A stretch of 64,000 nucleotides of DNA, taken from the NCBI RefSeq assembly GCF_011386835.1, contig NC_088797.1, positions 88,980,264-89,044,263 of the forward strand, read 5' to 3'. Positions within the stretch are counted from its first letter, which is position 1, and each line of letters begins with the position of its first letter. The notes beneath the pieces are model-generated. The model was not told the DNA's origin. It made no database searches and saw nothing but the letters and a program-made list of their open reading frames with translations. Below are positions 13,321 to 24,327 of the stretch, in pieces. Source of the DNA: Chrysemys picta bellii. Its lineage: Eukaryota; Chordata; Testudines; Emydidae. Both the position numbers and the translations under genes were made by a program.

Positions 13321-14260
13321 GAATATGACCGTATCGTAGCTTTCCCCCTCCTCCCCTTGCAGTTGAAGCACAGGTCCTATTGTGTAGCCTCCCCTGTGCT
13401 CTACCGTTACCCTGACCAGGTTGAGCCTTTGCCCAGGCATACAGTCTGTCACCCTGTGTTGTACCCCTCTCTCCTATACCCCTCCATGCTGGAGGGGCCC
13501 TTTCCCAGCTGTTTAGCCCCCTTGCAGTACCTTTTATCCTGTGCCATGCCCCCCTCCTCCTCCCCTCCATGTGTTCCTAGAAATCCCCTAGGAAGCCCAT
13601 TGGCCCAGCCAGACATTGCTTTTAAAAATAGTTTTTAAAGTTGTGTGGGTTTAATGAGAGACCTTTCTCTTTACATTTTGCACAGATAAAGGCCTCACAG
13701 CCCTCTTGCCTCCCCAAGGAATGCCTGCAGCTGCCTCTGCTTAGAAACCAGCACCTGCTGCTTCTCTTTGCTGGTGCCAGCACCACATAGGAACATCCCA
13801 GAATGCACTGCAGGAACTGGCACAAGGAATAGGAAAAAGCTACTATGGCCTTTGAAAAGTGTATTGTTCCAATGCCTTTTCCCGAGACCTCTCTCAGGCT
13901 TGTGGGTAGAGAAAAAAGATGATCAAAGTAGGCTAATCATGGTGGCTTATGTGGATTGGAGAACTTCTCAGCAGAAATGCCTTTGGACGTTGGAGAACTG
14001 GGGTAGGAGTGAAGAACCTTCTGGCACTCTCTCATTCCAAAGTCTGGAAGAAGGCTGAGCTGAAGATGCTCTTGGTGGTGTCCTCCCCCAGCTCTGTGTG
14101 TCTGTGTGTGTAAAAGAAGAAGAGCTTACTAACAGCCTTCTCCACTCCATGGTCTTGAAAAGGAGCCTAGAAATAATATTGAGGATAGGATTTGCATTGT
14201 TTGATTGCAAATCATTTCAAAGTCTCTTGACCCAAGAACCTCTTCATGCCAGCTGGCAGA
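13321..14260. other. No gene seen
   Basis: The first part (13340-13600) is pyrimidine-rich; the rest is mixed. Frames at 13357-13638 and 13768-14058 have no domain-like content. No repeat recognised. Confidence 0.4.
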
Positions 14261-14760
14261 GGGCACCAGGGGTATATAGGTTTACAGGGATCCCAGGAGT
14301 TTGGGGTGCAGGAGGGGGCTCCGGGCTGGGGGGTGGGGCCAAGGGATTCAGAGTGTGGGAGAGGGCTGCGGGTTGAGGCAGGGGTTGGGGTGCAGGAGGG
14401 GGTGAGGGCTCTGGGGTAAGGCTGAGGATGAGAGGGTTGGGATGCAGGAGGGGGCTCCAGGTTTGGGGGGGCTCAGAACTGGGGGTTGGGGCCTGGGGGT
14501 GTGTGAGTGCTCTGGGCTGGGGGGCAGGCTCTGGGCTAGGTATGAGGGCTTTGGGGTGCAGGCAGGGCTGGCTTTAGGCCGATTCCCCTGATTCCTCGGA
14601 ATTGGGGCCCTGCACCTTAGGAGCCTTTTAAATTTTTTTTACTCACCCGGCGGCACTTTGGCGGCGGGGGGTCCTTCAGTGCCGCGGAAGACCCGGAGCG
14701 GACACCCCCACCGCCGAAGATCCAGACCACCGCCGGGTATTCAAATCGTGCCCCGCCTGC
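14261..14760. repeat. GC-rich transposon debris (G-rich repeat and GGCTTTAGGCCGATT segment)
   Basis: 14280-14560 is built of GGTGCAGGAGGGGG and GGGCTCTGG words, the same G-rich filler found inside the hAT-type elements at 23712-24327 and 28339-29118. It is followed at 14563 by CAGGGCTGGCTTTAGGCCGA and a segment with GGCGGCACTTTGGCGGCGGG. I read this as two old, truncated repeat copies; exact boundaries are not visible. Confidence 0.45.
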
Positions 14761-15245
14761 CCTGGGTGCAGGAGGCGGCTCCAGGTTTGGGGAGCCTCAG
14801 GGCAGTGCAGCGGGGCTAAGGCAGGCTGACTGCCTGTCCTGACACCGCGGTGCGCTCGCCTTGGAAGCGGCCAGCAGGTCCGACACTAGTAGGCGGGATG
14901 GAGGTGGGTAGGAGGCTCCGCACGCTGCTCAAACTGCTGCAGGCACCGGCCCCCCCCCCCCCCCCAGCTCCCATTGACTGGTTCCTAGCCAATGGGAGTG
15001 CGGAGCCGGTGCTCAGGGCAGGAGCAGCGCACGGAGCCCTGTGGCTCCCCCGCCGCCTAGGAGCCAGACCTGCTGGCTGCTTCCAGGGCGCAGCGTGGTG
15101 CCAGGACAGGTAGGGACTAGGCTGCCTTGGCTCCGCAGCACCGCCGATCCGACCTTAACGGCCCGGTTGGTGGCGCTGACCGGAGCCACCAGGGTCCCTT
15201 TTTGACCAAGTGTTCCAGTCGAGAACCAGACACCTGGTCCCCCTA
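14761..15245 (-). mobile_element. GC-rich foldback/MITE-family copy, minus strand
   Basis: Contains CCCATTGACTGG...CCAATGGGAG, CAGGAGCAGCGCACGGAGCC, TAGGAGCCAGACCTGCTGGC and, near the right edge, GGTGGCGCTGACCGGAGCCACCAGGG and GACCAAGTGTTCCAGTCGAG. The same ordered motifs occur in reverse at 63236-63867. The right edge is near 15245. It ends about 240 bp upstream of the promoter region. A C16 run lies at 14950-14965. Confidence 0.5.
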
Positions 15246-15301
15246 GCTGGGGTCCAAGAGATTTCCAGGTATCCCAGTGTCCTTTTCCAGTCTATTACAG
15301 A

Positions 15302-15385
15302 TTGGTTGCCAATCCTCCATGATTGGCCTGGAGTCGCCAGGAATTTTAAATCTCCAGGAATATATCCAACCAAAATTGGCAACCC
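15302..15385. mobile_element. Short MITE with GGTTGCCAAT / ATTGGCAACCC ends
   Basis: An 84-bp segment begins TTGGTTGCCAATCCTCC and ends AAAATTGGCAACCCTA, with an internal CCTGGAGTCGCCAGG. The two ends are inverted copies of each other. It lies about 100 bp before the CpG island. The same TTGGCAACCCTAA end closes the element at 63867. Confidence 0.5.
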
Positions 15386-15719
15386 TAATTACAAACCCAT
15401 TTTACCCTACCCGCTGCCCTACAAGCCCGCCCCCGAGGAATGTCACCGTCCTGCCCCTCCCCCTCTCTGTTGAACTCCCCGCGCTGTTTCCGGCCTCGCG
15501 GCCACCGCTTGCTAACCGTCCCCGCTGATTGACACCCTATAGTCCCGCCTTACATCAGCTTACTCGCAGAAGGGAGCGAGACGAACATTAGCCCCGCCCT
15601 ATCTCGGGAGGAGCCCGGTGATTGGCTGGTGGTTGCACGCCCGCCCCGGCCCCTGGCAGCCCAGCGGTGCAGCCTGCCTGAGTGGGGCGGGGGCCGCTCG
15701 GGCTGCTTCCACTTGAGAG

Positions 15720-15839
15720 ATGGCGGCTGCCGTGAGGAGATCGCTGCTGCTTCTCCTCTCGCGGAGCGGTGGCGGAGGGGCGCTGACAGCCGCCGGCTGC
15801 TTCCCCGGGCTGGGCAGGCACCGCCAGCAGCACAGGACG
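15720..15839 (+). CDS. First coding exon, probable nuclear gene for a mitochondrial protein (symbol not assigned)
   Basis: The ATG at 15720 has a good Kozak context (G at -3 and G at +4) and is followed by MAAAVRRSLLLLLSRSG. The 40 residues contain no Asp or Glu, six arginines (residues 6, 7, 15, 33, 35, 39) and a leucine-rich stretch at 9-13, as in a cleavable mitochondrial presequence. After codon 40 (Thr) comes GGTGAGCGCG, a consensus donor with GT at 15840-15841, leaving phase 0. The frame stays open into the intron to 16238, but that sequence is just CpG-island composition. I cannot name the gene: presequences are poorly conserved and I see no second exon in the remaining 48 kb. The long minus-strand frames over this region are CpG-island shadows. 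Confidence 0.7.
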
Positions 15840-15845
15840 GTGAGC
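15840..15845 (+). promoter_or_regulatory. 5' splice donor of exon 1
   Basis: GTGAGC directly after ACAGGACG fits the vertebrate donor consensus. It fixes the end of the coding exon at 15839, phase 0. Confidence 0.7.
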
Positions 15846-16260
15846 GCGGCAGGCGGCGGGGCTGTGCCCTTCAGGTGCTGCAGGAGCGGCTGGGGGATGT
15901 GCGGGCAGGACATCGGGAAGGCGGGAGCGCCGGGACCGCAACAGCCCCCGTGGACCGCCGCAGTCGCTTTCTCCCCGTGCGGCAGCAGCTCCGCACCGGC
16001 AGCGGGCTCCGGGGGAGCAGCCCGGCCACGTTCCGCCTCTCGCGGAGCCGGCGAGGCAGGCAGGGGAGCTCGGGTCCCTCGGCGGGCGGGGCGGGCAGCT
16101 CCCATAGACACACGGGCACTTCCCGGGGGCTCTGCCCTGTCCCGAGCCCCGCGGGCAGCCCTGCTCCGCCCGCTTGGGCTTCCCCGGCGGGATCCCGAGA
16201 AGGGCCCCGGGTGCTTTAGACGTGTGTCTGACGGGTGAGATGCCGGGTGCAGGGATGCCG

Positions 16261-18212
16261 GGGCTGTGGGAGGAGGTGCTGCTGCAGTGACTGGGGAGAA
16301 GCCCTGCACTGTCCATTTCATCTCCTCTCCTGTCAGTGGGTTCCCGGGTGGACCTTGATTCCCGGGCTCCTATTGCCTGGCAGAGGGGAAAGGGTCGGGA
16401 GGCGCCGGGGGGACCCTCTCGTGATGATGAGAGCTCCTTCTGGTTAGGGCTGATAATGGTATTAACCTTTTTCTGTGGAGAGATCCCGTGAGCTAGCGGG
16501 GGGGGGGGGGGGCAACCATAAAGTGACACGGGCCTGCTTTTGTTTTAATTGCATTTAGAAATGCTGAGGAATGGTATTGGGGCTTCCTTCTTGGCGGTGA
16601 GAAGAATATCAATTCGGGATTGTCCACATCCGTACGCGTTGGCCCCTAGCCAGTAATGTAGCATAGTTGTAAGAAGCTGGTCTCCCGCCTTCCCTCAGAG
16701 CAAAGTTGTATACTGAAAGCAAGCTAATACAGGCTGGTTGGTTCAAGTGATACTTCCTCTTAAATATGTATTTGTCTGTAATGCTTAATCTGCTGAACAC
16801 AGGGCAGAAAAATGATCCTTGGGGATAGGAATGAGGAAGGTAGTGTGTAGGTTGTGCATGAGGGAATAATCAAGGCTAGGATGAGTCATGCAGTAGTGTC
16901 AAAGTTGATGCTGAATTGATATCCCTTTATGCATATGGCAACAAAGAATAGTATAGACAGCATTGAGTTTCTAAAGGTAAAAGTATCTCAGTTGTGTTGC
17001 AGAATTTTTTTTATGTATCATTAATATTGACATGAGCTTTCCCATAGTTGTGCTGAACTTTATTTTGTTTTCTAATATTATATAAACTGTGTTCCATTTT
17101 TAAATGTCCCAACAAAATCCTTTCATTTACTAATATCCATTGTTTTAAAAATCTTCTAAACCCCTGTGTTTAATTTTTTTGGGGACTAGAAAACCAACCA
17201 ATGTTTTAATTAAGCTGAGCAAATAAAATTAATAAAACATATGCAAGGTCTGAAGGTGGAAGGGTGTGCAAGGCCAAGAGTGTGCTCTTACAGCTCAGTA
17301 AAGCAACTGTTCAACATTCGTAGCGTTATGTTATTGCATATCTGCTCTCTGCTGTAGTGATGGCTAATTCATGTGAAGTTTGAATTAAAAGTGCCTTGAT
17401 TGTATAGGGTCTGCATTTGTATCTTCCTCTACAAATCACTATTTAAAATGAAGGCTAAATTCAAATGTAATGATGTACAGATAAGAAACTAAGAAAGTAT
17501 GAGCCAAAGTAGAAGTATTGATTAAAAAAAAAAAAAAAAAGAGGATCTTGTACCTTATAGCTGAAAAAGTGTAACTTTTCGATCCCATCTTACACTTGCA
17601 AGTTACTGCTTGAAAATTTGGTACATGATCCCTCCTGCTTTTCAGTACTGCTATTTACACTACTTCTCTGCCATCATTGTTGAGCAAACACTGTCAAACT
17701 TACCTTTCCCTCCACCCGCAGACTTATTATTTGGATAAGTGGCAAATAATCTGCATACAGCTATCTGAATAGGAAATCTTTGTACAGTTGTTAAGTGACA
17801 GGTTAGTAAGTATTGTGATAAGACAGATGGCAGACAACTCGCTTGTCAAATGACGTATAGGATTTTAAAAAATGAATGCCGTATTTTCTTCATTTCTAGT
17901 TTTCAGAATGATACTAGTTTACACTGGGTTTAGGAAGTTTACAATATATTTAAACAAATGGTAGAACTACAAAATAGCTCTTTAAGGAAAGCTTATTGTC
18001 AGATGTATACAAGGGACATTTTTGAGATCTGTAATCAAGCTGAAAGAGAAGTCGTCGTCTCTGTGGCATCCTAATCTAGTGAGATATTCGATTATACACT
18101 GTTAGCAATCAGTTCCTGGATGAATGGTCTCAAACTGGCCTTGGAATATGAAGTAGCTTTTAATTGGCATGAATCTGATGATGTCTTCATAGAAGTATTA
18201 GCACATCTAAAT
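16261..18212 (+). other. Presumed start of intron 1; no exon seen
   Basis: Base composition falls from CpG island to AT-rich after about 16450. A G15 run lies at 16498-16512 and an A18 run at 17524-17541. I see no acceptor-exon-donor trio with a protein-like frame. Confidence 0.45.
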
Positions 18213-18434
18213 CGGGGGTTCTCAAACTGGGGGTTGGGACCCCTCAGAGGGTCATGAGGTTATTACACGGGGGGTCATGAGTTGTCAACCTCCACCCCAG
18301 ACCCTGCTTGCCTTCAGCATTTATAATGGTGTTAAATATACTAAAAAGTGTGTTTAATTTATTAGGGGGGGATCACATTCAGAGGCTTGCTGTGTGAAAG
18401 CGGTCGCCAGTAAAAAAAAGTTTGAAACCCACTG
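18213..18434. mobile_element. 222-bp non-autonomous hAT element
   Basis: Left end CGGGGGTTCTCAAACTGG and right end AGTTTGAAACCCACTG are imperfect inverted repeats of the CAGNGGTTCTCAAACT type used by hAT elements. Inside are GGGACCCCTCAGAGGGTCA and TTATAATGGTGTTAAATAT. Flanking 8-9 bp end in TAAAT on both sides, a decayed duplication. The right end of a related copy is at 44060-44243. Confidence 0.65.
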
Positions 18435-19923
18435 TTTGTAAATGTTATTGGTAACTATAACCAATAGTGGGGGAGGTTTAGTTTAACTTTTAGATTTTTG
18501 TATAATTATTTTTTTCCTGGTTTTAAAGGAGGTATATTGAGTTTTCTCTGACGTATATTGAGTAACACACAAACATACTAAAGTTGGGATAAAATCATAA
18601 ACACAACGAGGGGAGAACATACCGACAGCAATTTTTTGTTTCCTTATTTTCCTTTCAAGATTAAATTAGACATCTTTGAGCAATCGTCCTGTGTATACAG
18701 TAGGTGGCAGTCTCTATTTGGATGACTCCCGGCAACCGCTCTGACTTCTATTCTGTTGCTCAAGTACATATTAGTATGTGAGTTTGATCCTCGCAGCATG
18801 CTAGTTGGGTCATCAGTTAAGGACATGTAATTCACAAATAGATGAGCTTTTTGGGGGTAGAAGGGAGAGTGTTTGATAAAATACAAATGCCAAATGGAGT
18901 TTTTCTCTTTACTGACCTTGGGAATGGGTCAGAAAAATGGGTACATTAGTGCTATAAGCAAATTAGTGGACTTTGTTTAGAGACTTTGTCAAGATTTTTG
19001 TAAAAAACAAATTTTGCTTATGTCTGTTTGAAAAAGCCTATTAAGTATATTTGTCTTCATTTGAAAACAAATTACTAACAGCACACCAGTGTGTATAATA
19101 TGTAATAAATCAGTGTGTGAGAGCTAAAAAATAAATTGGATGGAAGGAAGTTTCATTTTTCAAGGGTTATTTCTACACAAATGAGTAAGAAAGAATTGCT
19201 GAAAATACCGTGGTATTCCTCAGTTCAGACTGAGTGTACAGAATACTCAACTGTGACATCTTCTTGCAGTTCTTACCTTACCACAGTTTTGTTATAAATC
19301 TGTCTATAATGATACCTGTGGATTTGCTGCTTGAGTGGAAAGTTGTAATTAATGCATGACTTCTATTCGTAAGAATGTCCGATTCTGAGCTGGAACACCT
19401 TATGGAGCATTAATTATAAATTTTAAGTGACATACAAAAAAATTAAGAATATGTTTTCAAAGTATTGAAGCTTTGTTTTTTTTTAAGTATTGCAGCTTTC
19501 CCCTAGCTTTGTATGGTATTTGTTTGTAAGACCAGCTCCTCTCATAAGCTTTGGTTTGGGGCATGAGTCATCAGAGCAGGGAGAGACTGGGTTGTATTAA
19601 TGAATATTCCTGCTCGCTTGATTCCAAAAATTGATATAGCTCTAGTAGTTAATGCATTTCTCTGTCCAAATATATCATATTTCTATTAATGTTTTGTATT
19701 TGATAAGTGAAGTATTAAGTGTACTTGGTCCTGCATAAAACACACAAAACACTGTGCTTACCACATAGTTAAGATGCTGTAAAATCTTGTATTTACAAAG
19801 CCCAAATTGGGTAAGATGAAGCTACTTGTGTGGCATGACCATTTATTTGTTGTTTAAATATCAAATCTCTCCTTGTTACTCTGGCTCCAGAAGGGCAATT
19901 TGTTGAAATTGTATTTCCTGCTA

Positions 19924-19924
<1 letters not shown>
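18435..19924. other. No gene seen; intron-like DNA
   Basis: AT-rich, stops in all frames, no recognised repeat. Confidence 0.45.
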
Positions 19925-19925
<1 letters not shown>

Positions 19926-19958
<33 letters not shown>

Positions 19959-20290
19959 GTGAATTTATTGCAAAGGTGACTGAAATCTATGTGCTGAATG
20001 TTCCTACTAACCAGGCTCGGAGTAGCATTCAACCCACAAACAAGTTTAAAAACAAACAAAATCCCACCACCTGTCTGGGTTCCATCTGCTCATCTGTGAT
20101 ACTCCACAATGTCTCATTGTGACATCCCAGCTGCCAGACTATTGCTGGAGTTATGAGCAGGCCCAGAGGGCATAGAATAAAAACGAAGCTTTCAGAATCC
20201 TCTCCTCTGTAATTGTAGAGGAGAGGGAGGACTTTGCCTGAATACTTTTGGCTGGCTCGGTGTTTGTAGTGGATTTTTTTCTCTGTAGTT
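19926..20290 (-). pseudogene. Retroposed mRNA 3' end (poly(A)-tailed, minus strand), gene unknown
   Basis: A T30 run at 19926-19955 is followed on + by AAGGTGAATTTATTGC; on the minus strand this reads CAATAAATTCACCTT followed by a long A tail, so an AATAAA signal (19964-19969) sits about 8 bases before a genomic poly(A). This is the signature of a reverse-transcribed mRNA. The sequence upstream on the minus strand (to about 20290, boundary guessed) would be its 3' untranslated region; it contains a hairpin CTCTCCTCT/AGAGGAGAG near 20195-20229. I cannot identify the source gene. A target-site duplication was not found. It could also be a poly(A)-tailed repeat with a chance AATAAA. Confidence 0.45.
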
Positions 20291-20624
20291 GTGATGTTAT
20301 TTGGATATATTGTGTGGTTTTGGCAACTCTGCCTGTGGGCCCTGAAGCATGGCTTTCACTTATGCATTAAATTCCTATGTCCCTTCATCCTGGTTGGTTT
20401 GGGGCAGTTGGCACAATGGAGAATTAAATGGGTTTTAGGGTCTTCTTCACAGGTCCTCCTTAATGTTGCAGTGAGTTTAGACTTTTACAGTGTATGTGGA
20501 TCCAGTCTGTGATATAAAAAATGGTGTATATGATATTACTGCCATAATCTAATGGGCAATATTATAAAGTCACAAAAAGTTGTAGGGTTGAGAATTGTAA
20601 GAAGAGTACAAAGCGCCACAAATA

Positions 20625-20815
20625 CACCTCTACCCCGATATAACGCGACCTAATATAACACGAATTCGGATATAACGTGGTAAAGCAGTGCTCGGGGGGG
20701 GGACGGGGACTGCGCACTCTGGTGGATCAAAGCAAGATCGATATAACACGATTTCACCTATAACACAGTAAGATTTTTTGGCTCCCGAGGACAGCGTTAT
20801 ATCGGGATAGAGGTG
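20625..20815. mobile_element. 191-bp TA-flanked MITE, second copy
   Basis: Same family as 12566-12759: ends CACCTCTACCCCGATATAAC and GTTATATCGGGATAGAGGTG, flanked by TA at 20623-20624 and 20816-20817. It is inverted relative to the first copy: the segments containing GGATCAAAGCAAG and GGCTCCCGAGGACAGC appear here in reverse order. Confidence 0.85.
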
Positions 20816-21297
20816 TATGTGGTGTGGTACAGCTGATCGGTGTACCAATCAACTAGAATCCTTGCTGTGAGGAGTTACTCATGACACTAGTCTGTATTTC
20901 CAATAGGACCAATAATATGATACGTGTAGGACTGGATTAAGTTTGATAGGGACCGGGGCTGTTGTGGGAGTCCTTCTCTGCATATTCAGTTCCTTCCAAT
21001 TGCTCTTTTACCATCGCCCAGGCCCAATGCCAACACTCTGTTAAATTACCTGTTATTTCGTTTTTCTGGTTTTAAAATATGATATACCAATTGTAAAGCT
21101 GAATGAAAGTTGAAATGAACACAACCATTTTAATTTTGGCTCTTACCTGGTAGTAATACACATAGTGATGCTATGCTTTAATTGCTTAATTACCTATACC
21201 AGTGATATTCAATTACATTTTCTGACAGGCCTGATAAGACACAGAGCACACTCTAGGGCCAAAGGGCTCTTCAGATGTTTGCTCTCTAGAGGGCCTA

Positions 21298-21419
21298 GGG
21301 TGACCAAATGTCCCGATTTTATAGGGACAGTCCTGATTTTTGGGTCCTTTTTCTTAAATAGGCTCCTATTACCCTCCACCCCCCTGTTCCGATTTTTCAC
21401 ACTTGCTGTCTGGTCACCC
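21298..21419 (+). mobile_element. 122-bp TA-flanked MITE, second copy of GGGTGACCA family
   Basis: Begins GGGTGACCAAATGTCCCGAT and ends CTTGCTGTCTGGTCACCC, with TA at 21296-21297 and 21420-21421. Inside is ATAGGCTCCTATTACCC. It is the inverse of the copy at 2871-2989, which allows a direct two-copy comparison. Confidence 0.8.
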
Positions 21420-21779
21420 TAAGTGAGCCTGACACCAGTTAGTGGTCTCAGCCTTTCAAGACCAAGTGTACCAGATTAGATTTATTAATCTCAAAATAAA
21501 AGGTTAAGCATGCTGATAGGCAATAGTCCAACAAAATCTTGCAAACAAAATTATACAAATGAACTGTAATGCCATAACATGCTGCTTTAATTCTGTTGTC
21601 ATATTAAATTAAAATTAGAAGTTAAACTCATGAGAAGAATGGACCTCTAATTTCCCTTTGTTACTGCCTGAAATGTTGACGCTTGCATTGTCTATTTTTT
21701 GGAAAAGTATTGCACAGCACACAATCAAGTAAAACTAGTGGAGCACACCAATTACTGATTTCTTCACGTTGTGAAAGTA

Positions 21780-22427
21780 CAGTAACTCCTCATTTAACGT
21801 TGAACTTGTGTTCCTGAAAAGTTCTACTTTAAGTGAAAGGATGTTAAGTGAATCCAATTTCCCCATAAGAATTAATGTAAATAGGGTGGGTTAGGTTCCA
21901 GGGCAGCTTCCCCTACTCTGCAAGCACCAGGGGTGGGGGGCTGAACCCTCAGCCTGCCCACTCCTCCCCTTCCCCCAAGCCCCCACCATTGACCCGCCTT
22001 TCTTTTTCCGCCCCCCCCAACCTCCTCCACCTTTACTTCCCATGCTGCATCCTGGCTCCTCCCCTGTCCTCGCTCCTCTCTCCTGCCCGGGGCAATCAGC
22101 TGGCTTGCGGCATTCGGGAGGCAGGGGAGGGAGGAGGAGCCTGCGCGCCGAGTCCTCGCTCCTCCCTCCTGCCTCCAAAAGCCACAAGCTAGCTGATTGC
22201 CGCAGGCAGGTGGCAGGGGAAGAGGGGGAAGGCGCTGATCTGTGGGGTCTGTCGGCGGGCGGGAGGTGCTGGGGGGGCTGTAGAGAGGCTGCCAGCTGTG
22301 GAGAAAGCAGACCGCCAGACAATGTAAAAGTGGAGCATTGCACAACTTTAAGTGAGTATGTTCCCTAATTGATCAGCAATATAATGAAACAACGTTAACC
22401 GGGATGACTTTAAGTGAGGAGTTACTG
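21780..22427. mobile_element. 648-bp TA-flanked Tigger/mariner-like element
   Basis: Ends CAGTAACTCCTCATTTAA and TTAAGTGAGGAGTTACTG are inverted repeats with TA on both sides (21778-21779, 22428-22429). Subterminal CGTT and TTAAGTGAA words are typical of Tigger-like MITEs. The middle (about 21900-22330) is a GC-rich insert with two inverted segments (AATCAGCTGGCTTGCGGCAT against AGCTAGCTGATTGCCGCAGG). Open frames on both strands across the insert are composition effects; no transposase is present. Confidence 0.8.
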
Positions 22428-22579
22428 TATCTGATTAAGCACCTGATTAAAAGTGTACCACTAAGTTGAAATGTATCGACACAGTCCAGTTTCAGTGTGT
22501 CAGAATGTAAATGAAAAAGTTTCTACATTAAATTAATGGCATGACAATAAACAGAAGGAAAAATAAACTGAAGTGCATC

Positions 22580-23217
22580 TGGCCAGCCCCCATCAGTTCT
22601 GCCTTTTAGCCCCCTCCATCTGCTCAGCCCCCCGTCAGCTTTATTCCCCCCCCGTCACCTCCTCTCTTATTGGGTTCTTCACCTCCCCCCTCCCAGGCTG
22701 GGGGGAGGCTTTGCAGTTGGTTCTCCTGTGCAGGCAGAGGAGGGGTAGGTAGCTTCAGGAGTTGTTCATCACGCCCCCGCACCCTGTCTTAGGCTGGGCG
22801 TTACAGGGAGGGAGGGGGAGGAGTGGAGGAGCCATTCCTGTTCATAGGAAGGGAGGAGGGAAGAGGGAGTGAAGCTACCATGAGCTGCAGAGCTCTCTTT
22901 GTTACCCCTCCTCTCCTCTTGTGAGCAGGGACCACTCCTCCCCCCCCTCCCTTCCTGTGAGAATAGGTTGGCTCCTGAGGGGCTGTGGAAAGAGCTGTGT
23001 TGCTTCCTGAGGAGCTCTGATTGGCTGTTGCTGCTTCGGTGGCATGAAGGAACAGCTGATGGCCAGTGATCAGCCAAATAGAAGTCCCATGTGGGTCAGA
23101 TCTGGGCTAGGGGCTGCCAATTGAAAAACAGTGCAATAAATTATACATTTTGGGGAGCCTCTTGAAATCTGAGGCCCTGGGTTGTAGCCTCCCAACATCC
23201 TTGCATTAATCCAGTCC
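22580..23217. repeat. Pyrimidine/purine-rich block, possibly an old repeat
   Basis: 22600-22980 alternates C-rich and G/A-rich tracts (CCCCTCC, GGGAGGGAGGGGG). The right part to TTAATCCAGTCC resembles a reptile repeat end I recall, and its complement GGACTGGATTAA also occurs at 20930. Boundaries and class unknown. Confidence 0.3.
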
Positions 23218-23318
23218 TGAGTATGTGCTCTCCAAGCAGAAAAGTATGCCAGATCCCTCCCCAGTGAGTTTATAATCTTCAGGCAGAGGAGGAAGAAGGT
23301 GTTCAGTATATACACGTT

Positions 23319-23440
23319 TCAGAGTAGCAGCCGTGTTAGTCTGTATCCGCAAAAAGAACAGGAGTACTTGTGGCACCTTAGAGACTAACAAATTTATTAG
23401 AGCATAAGCTTTCGTGGACTACAGCCCACTTCTTCGGACG
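23319..23440 (+). repeat. Dispersed repeat, AGAGTAGCAGCCGTGTTAGTC family
   Basis: Contains GTGTTAGTCTGTATCC, GTACTTGTGGCACCTTAGAG, ACTAACAAATTTATT and AGCATAAGCTTTCGTGGACT in that order. Related copies are at 30903-30989 and as an inverted pair at 47629-47872. I know this family as very abundant in turtles; its class is not clear from the sequence. Confidence 0.75.
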
Positions 23441-23711
23441 GTTGTTATGGTGGTTGGTTGAGTCTCGGTAACATAAAGTTTGAGGTTTTTATAGAATATA
23501 TAAGCTCCCAGTTAGAGCTCATGGTTGCTATTTTCAGTTGATAAATTCCCTGAAGATATGATAGGAGTGGGCTTTCAAGAAAGCTAATGACTTTGTGGAT
23601 GAGATGACCCAAAGAGGGTGTAGAATGGCACTCATAGGGCAGAGAGCTCTGTAGTACCCCCAAGAACATTGGGAGAGACCAAGAGGAGAGTCTTCTGAAT
23701 AGTTAGTAGAG

Positions 23712-24327
23712 CAGGGGTGGGCAAACTATGGCCCGCAGGCCACATCCAGCCCGCAGGACCCTCCTGCCTGGCCCCTGAGCTCCTGGCCCAATGCTCTGGG
23801 CGGCAGGGGCTGTGAGCTCCTGGGGCAGCACAGCTGCAGAGCTGGGGCCTGACCCGGTGCTCTGTGCTGCGCAGTGTGTGTGTCTCCAGCTGGGTGGCCA
23901 CCAGCCACCGGTGCTCCAGGCAGCGCGGTAAGGGGGCAGGGAGTGGGGGGGTTGGATAGAGGGCAGGGGAGTTCAGGGTGGTGGGTAGGGGGTGGGGGGT
24001 GTGCATAGGGGTTGGGGCAGTCAGAGGGCGGGGAACAGGGGAGTTGGATGGGGCAGTCAGGAAGGAGGGGGGTTGGATGGGGTGGCGGGGGGCAGTCAGG
24101 GACAGGGGTTCCGGGGCGGTCCAGGGACAGGGAGCGGGGTGCGTGTGGATGGGGCAGGGGTCCTGGGGCGGCATCAGGACAAGAAGCTGGGGGGGGGGGC
24201 TCATGGATAGGGGCCAGGGGTTGGGCCATGCCTGGCTGTTTGGGGAGGCACAGCTTCCCCTAATTGGCCCTCCATACAATTTCCGAAACTGCTGCGGCCC
24301 TCAGGCCAAAAAGTTTGCCTGCCCCTG
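23712..24327. mobile_element. 616-bp non-autonomous hAT element with exact 8-bp duplication
   Basis: Ends CAGGGGTGGGCAAACTAT and AAGTTTGCCTGCCCCTG are inverted repeats of hAT type. TAGTAGAG occurs exactly on both sides (23704-23711 and 24328-24335), an intact 8-bp target duplication, so this is a well-preserved and probably fairly young insertion. The interior is G-rich on + from 23930 to 24210 (GGGGTTGGATGGGG, GGGGCAGTCAGG), giving long but meaningless frames on both strands. No transposase. Confidence 0.9.

Larger units (their letters stand above)
15400..16260. promoter_or_regulatory. CpG island promoter
   Basis: This is the only non-transposon CpG-dense block with promoter elements. Visible elements are ATTGG (inverted CCAAT box) at 15621-15625, GC boxes GCCCCGCCCT at 15591-15600 and CCGCCCCGGC at 15641-15650, and TGATTGACA near 15527. 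There is no TATA box. The ATG of exon 1 lies about 95 bp downstream of the CCAAT box, so transcription probably starts around 15650-15710. The arrangement is typical of a housekeeping gene. A divergent minus-strand gene is possible but I see no exon for it. Confidence 0.75.

Noticed and set aside
15588..16529. A 313-codon minus-strand open frame over the CpG island
   Set aside because: It is Pro/Arg/Ala/Ser-rich, overlaps the real first exon and promoter in antisense, and two other frames are also open there; this is a GC composition effect.
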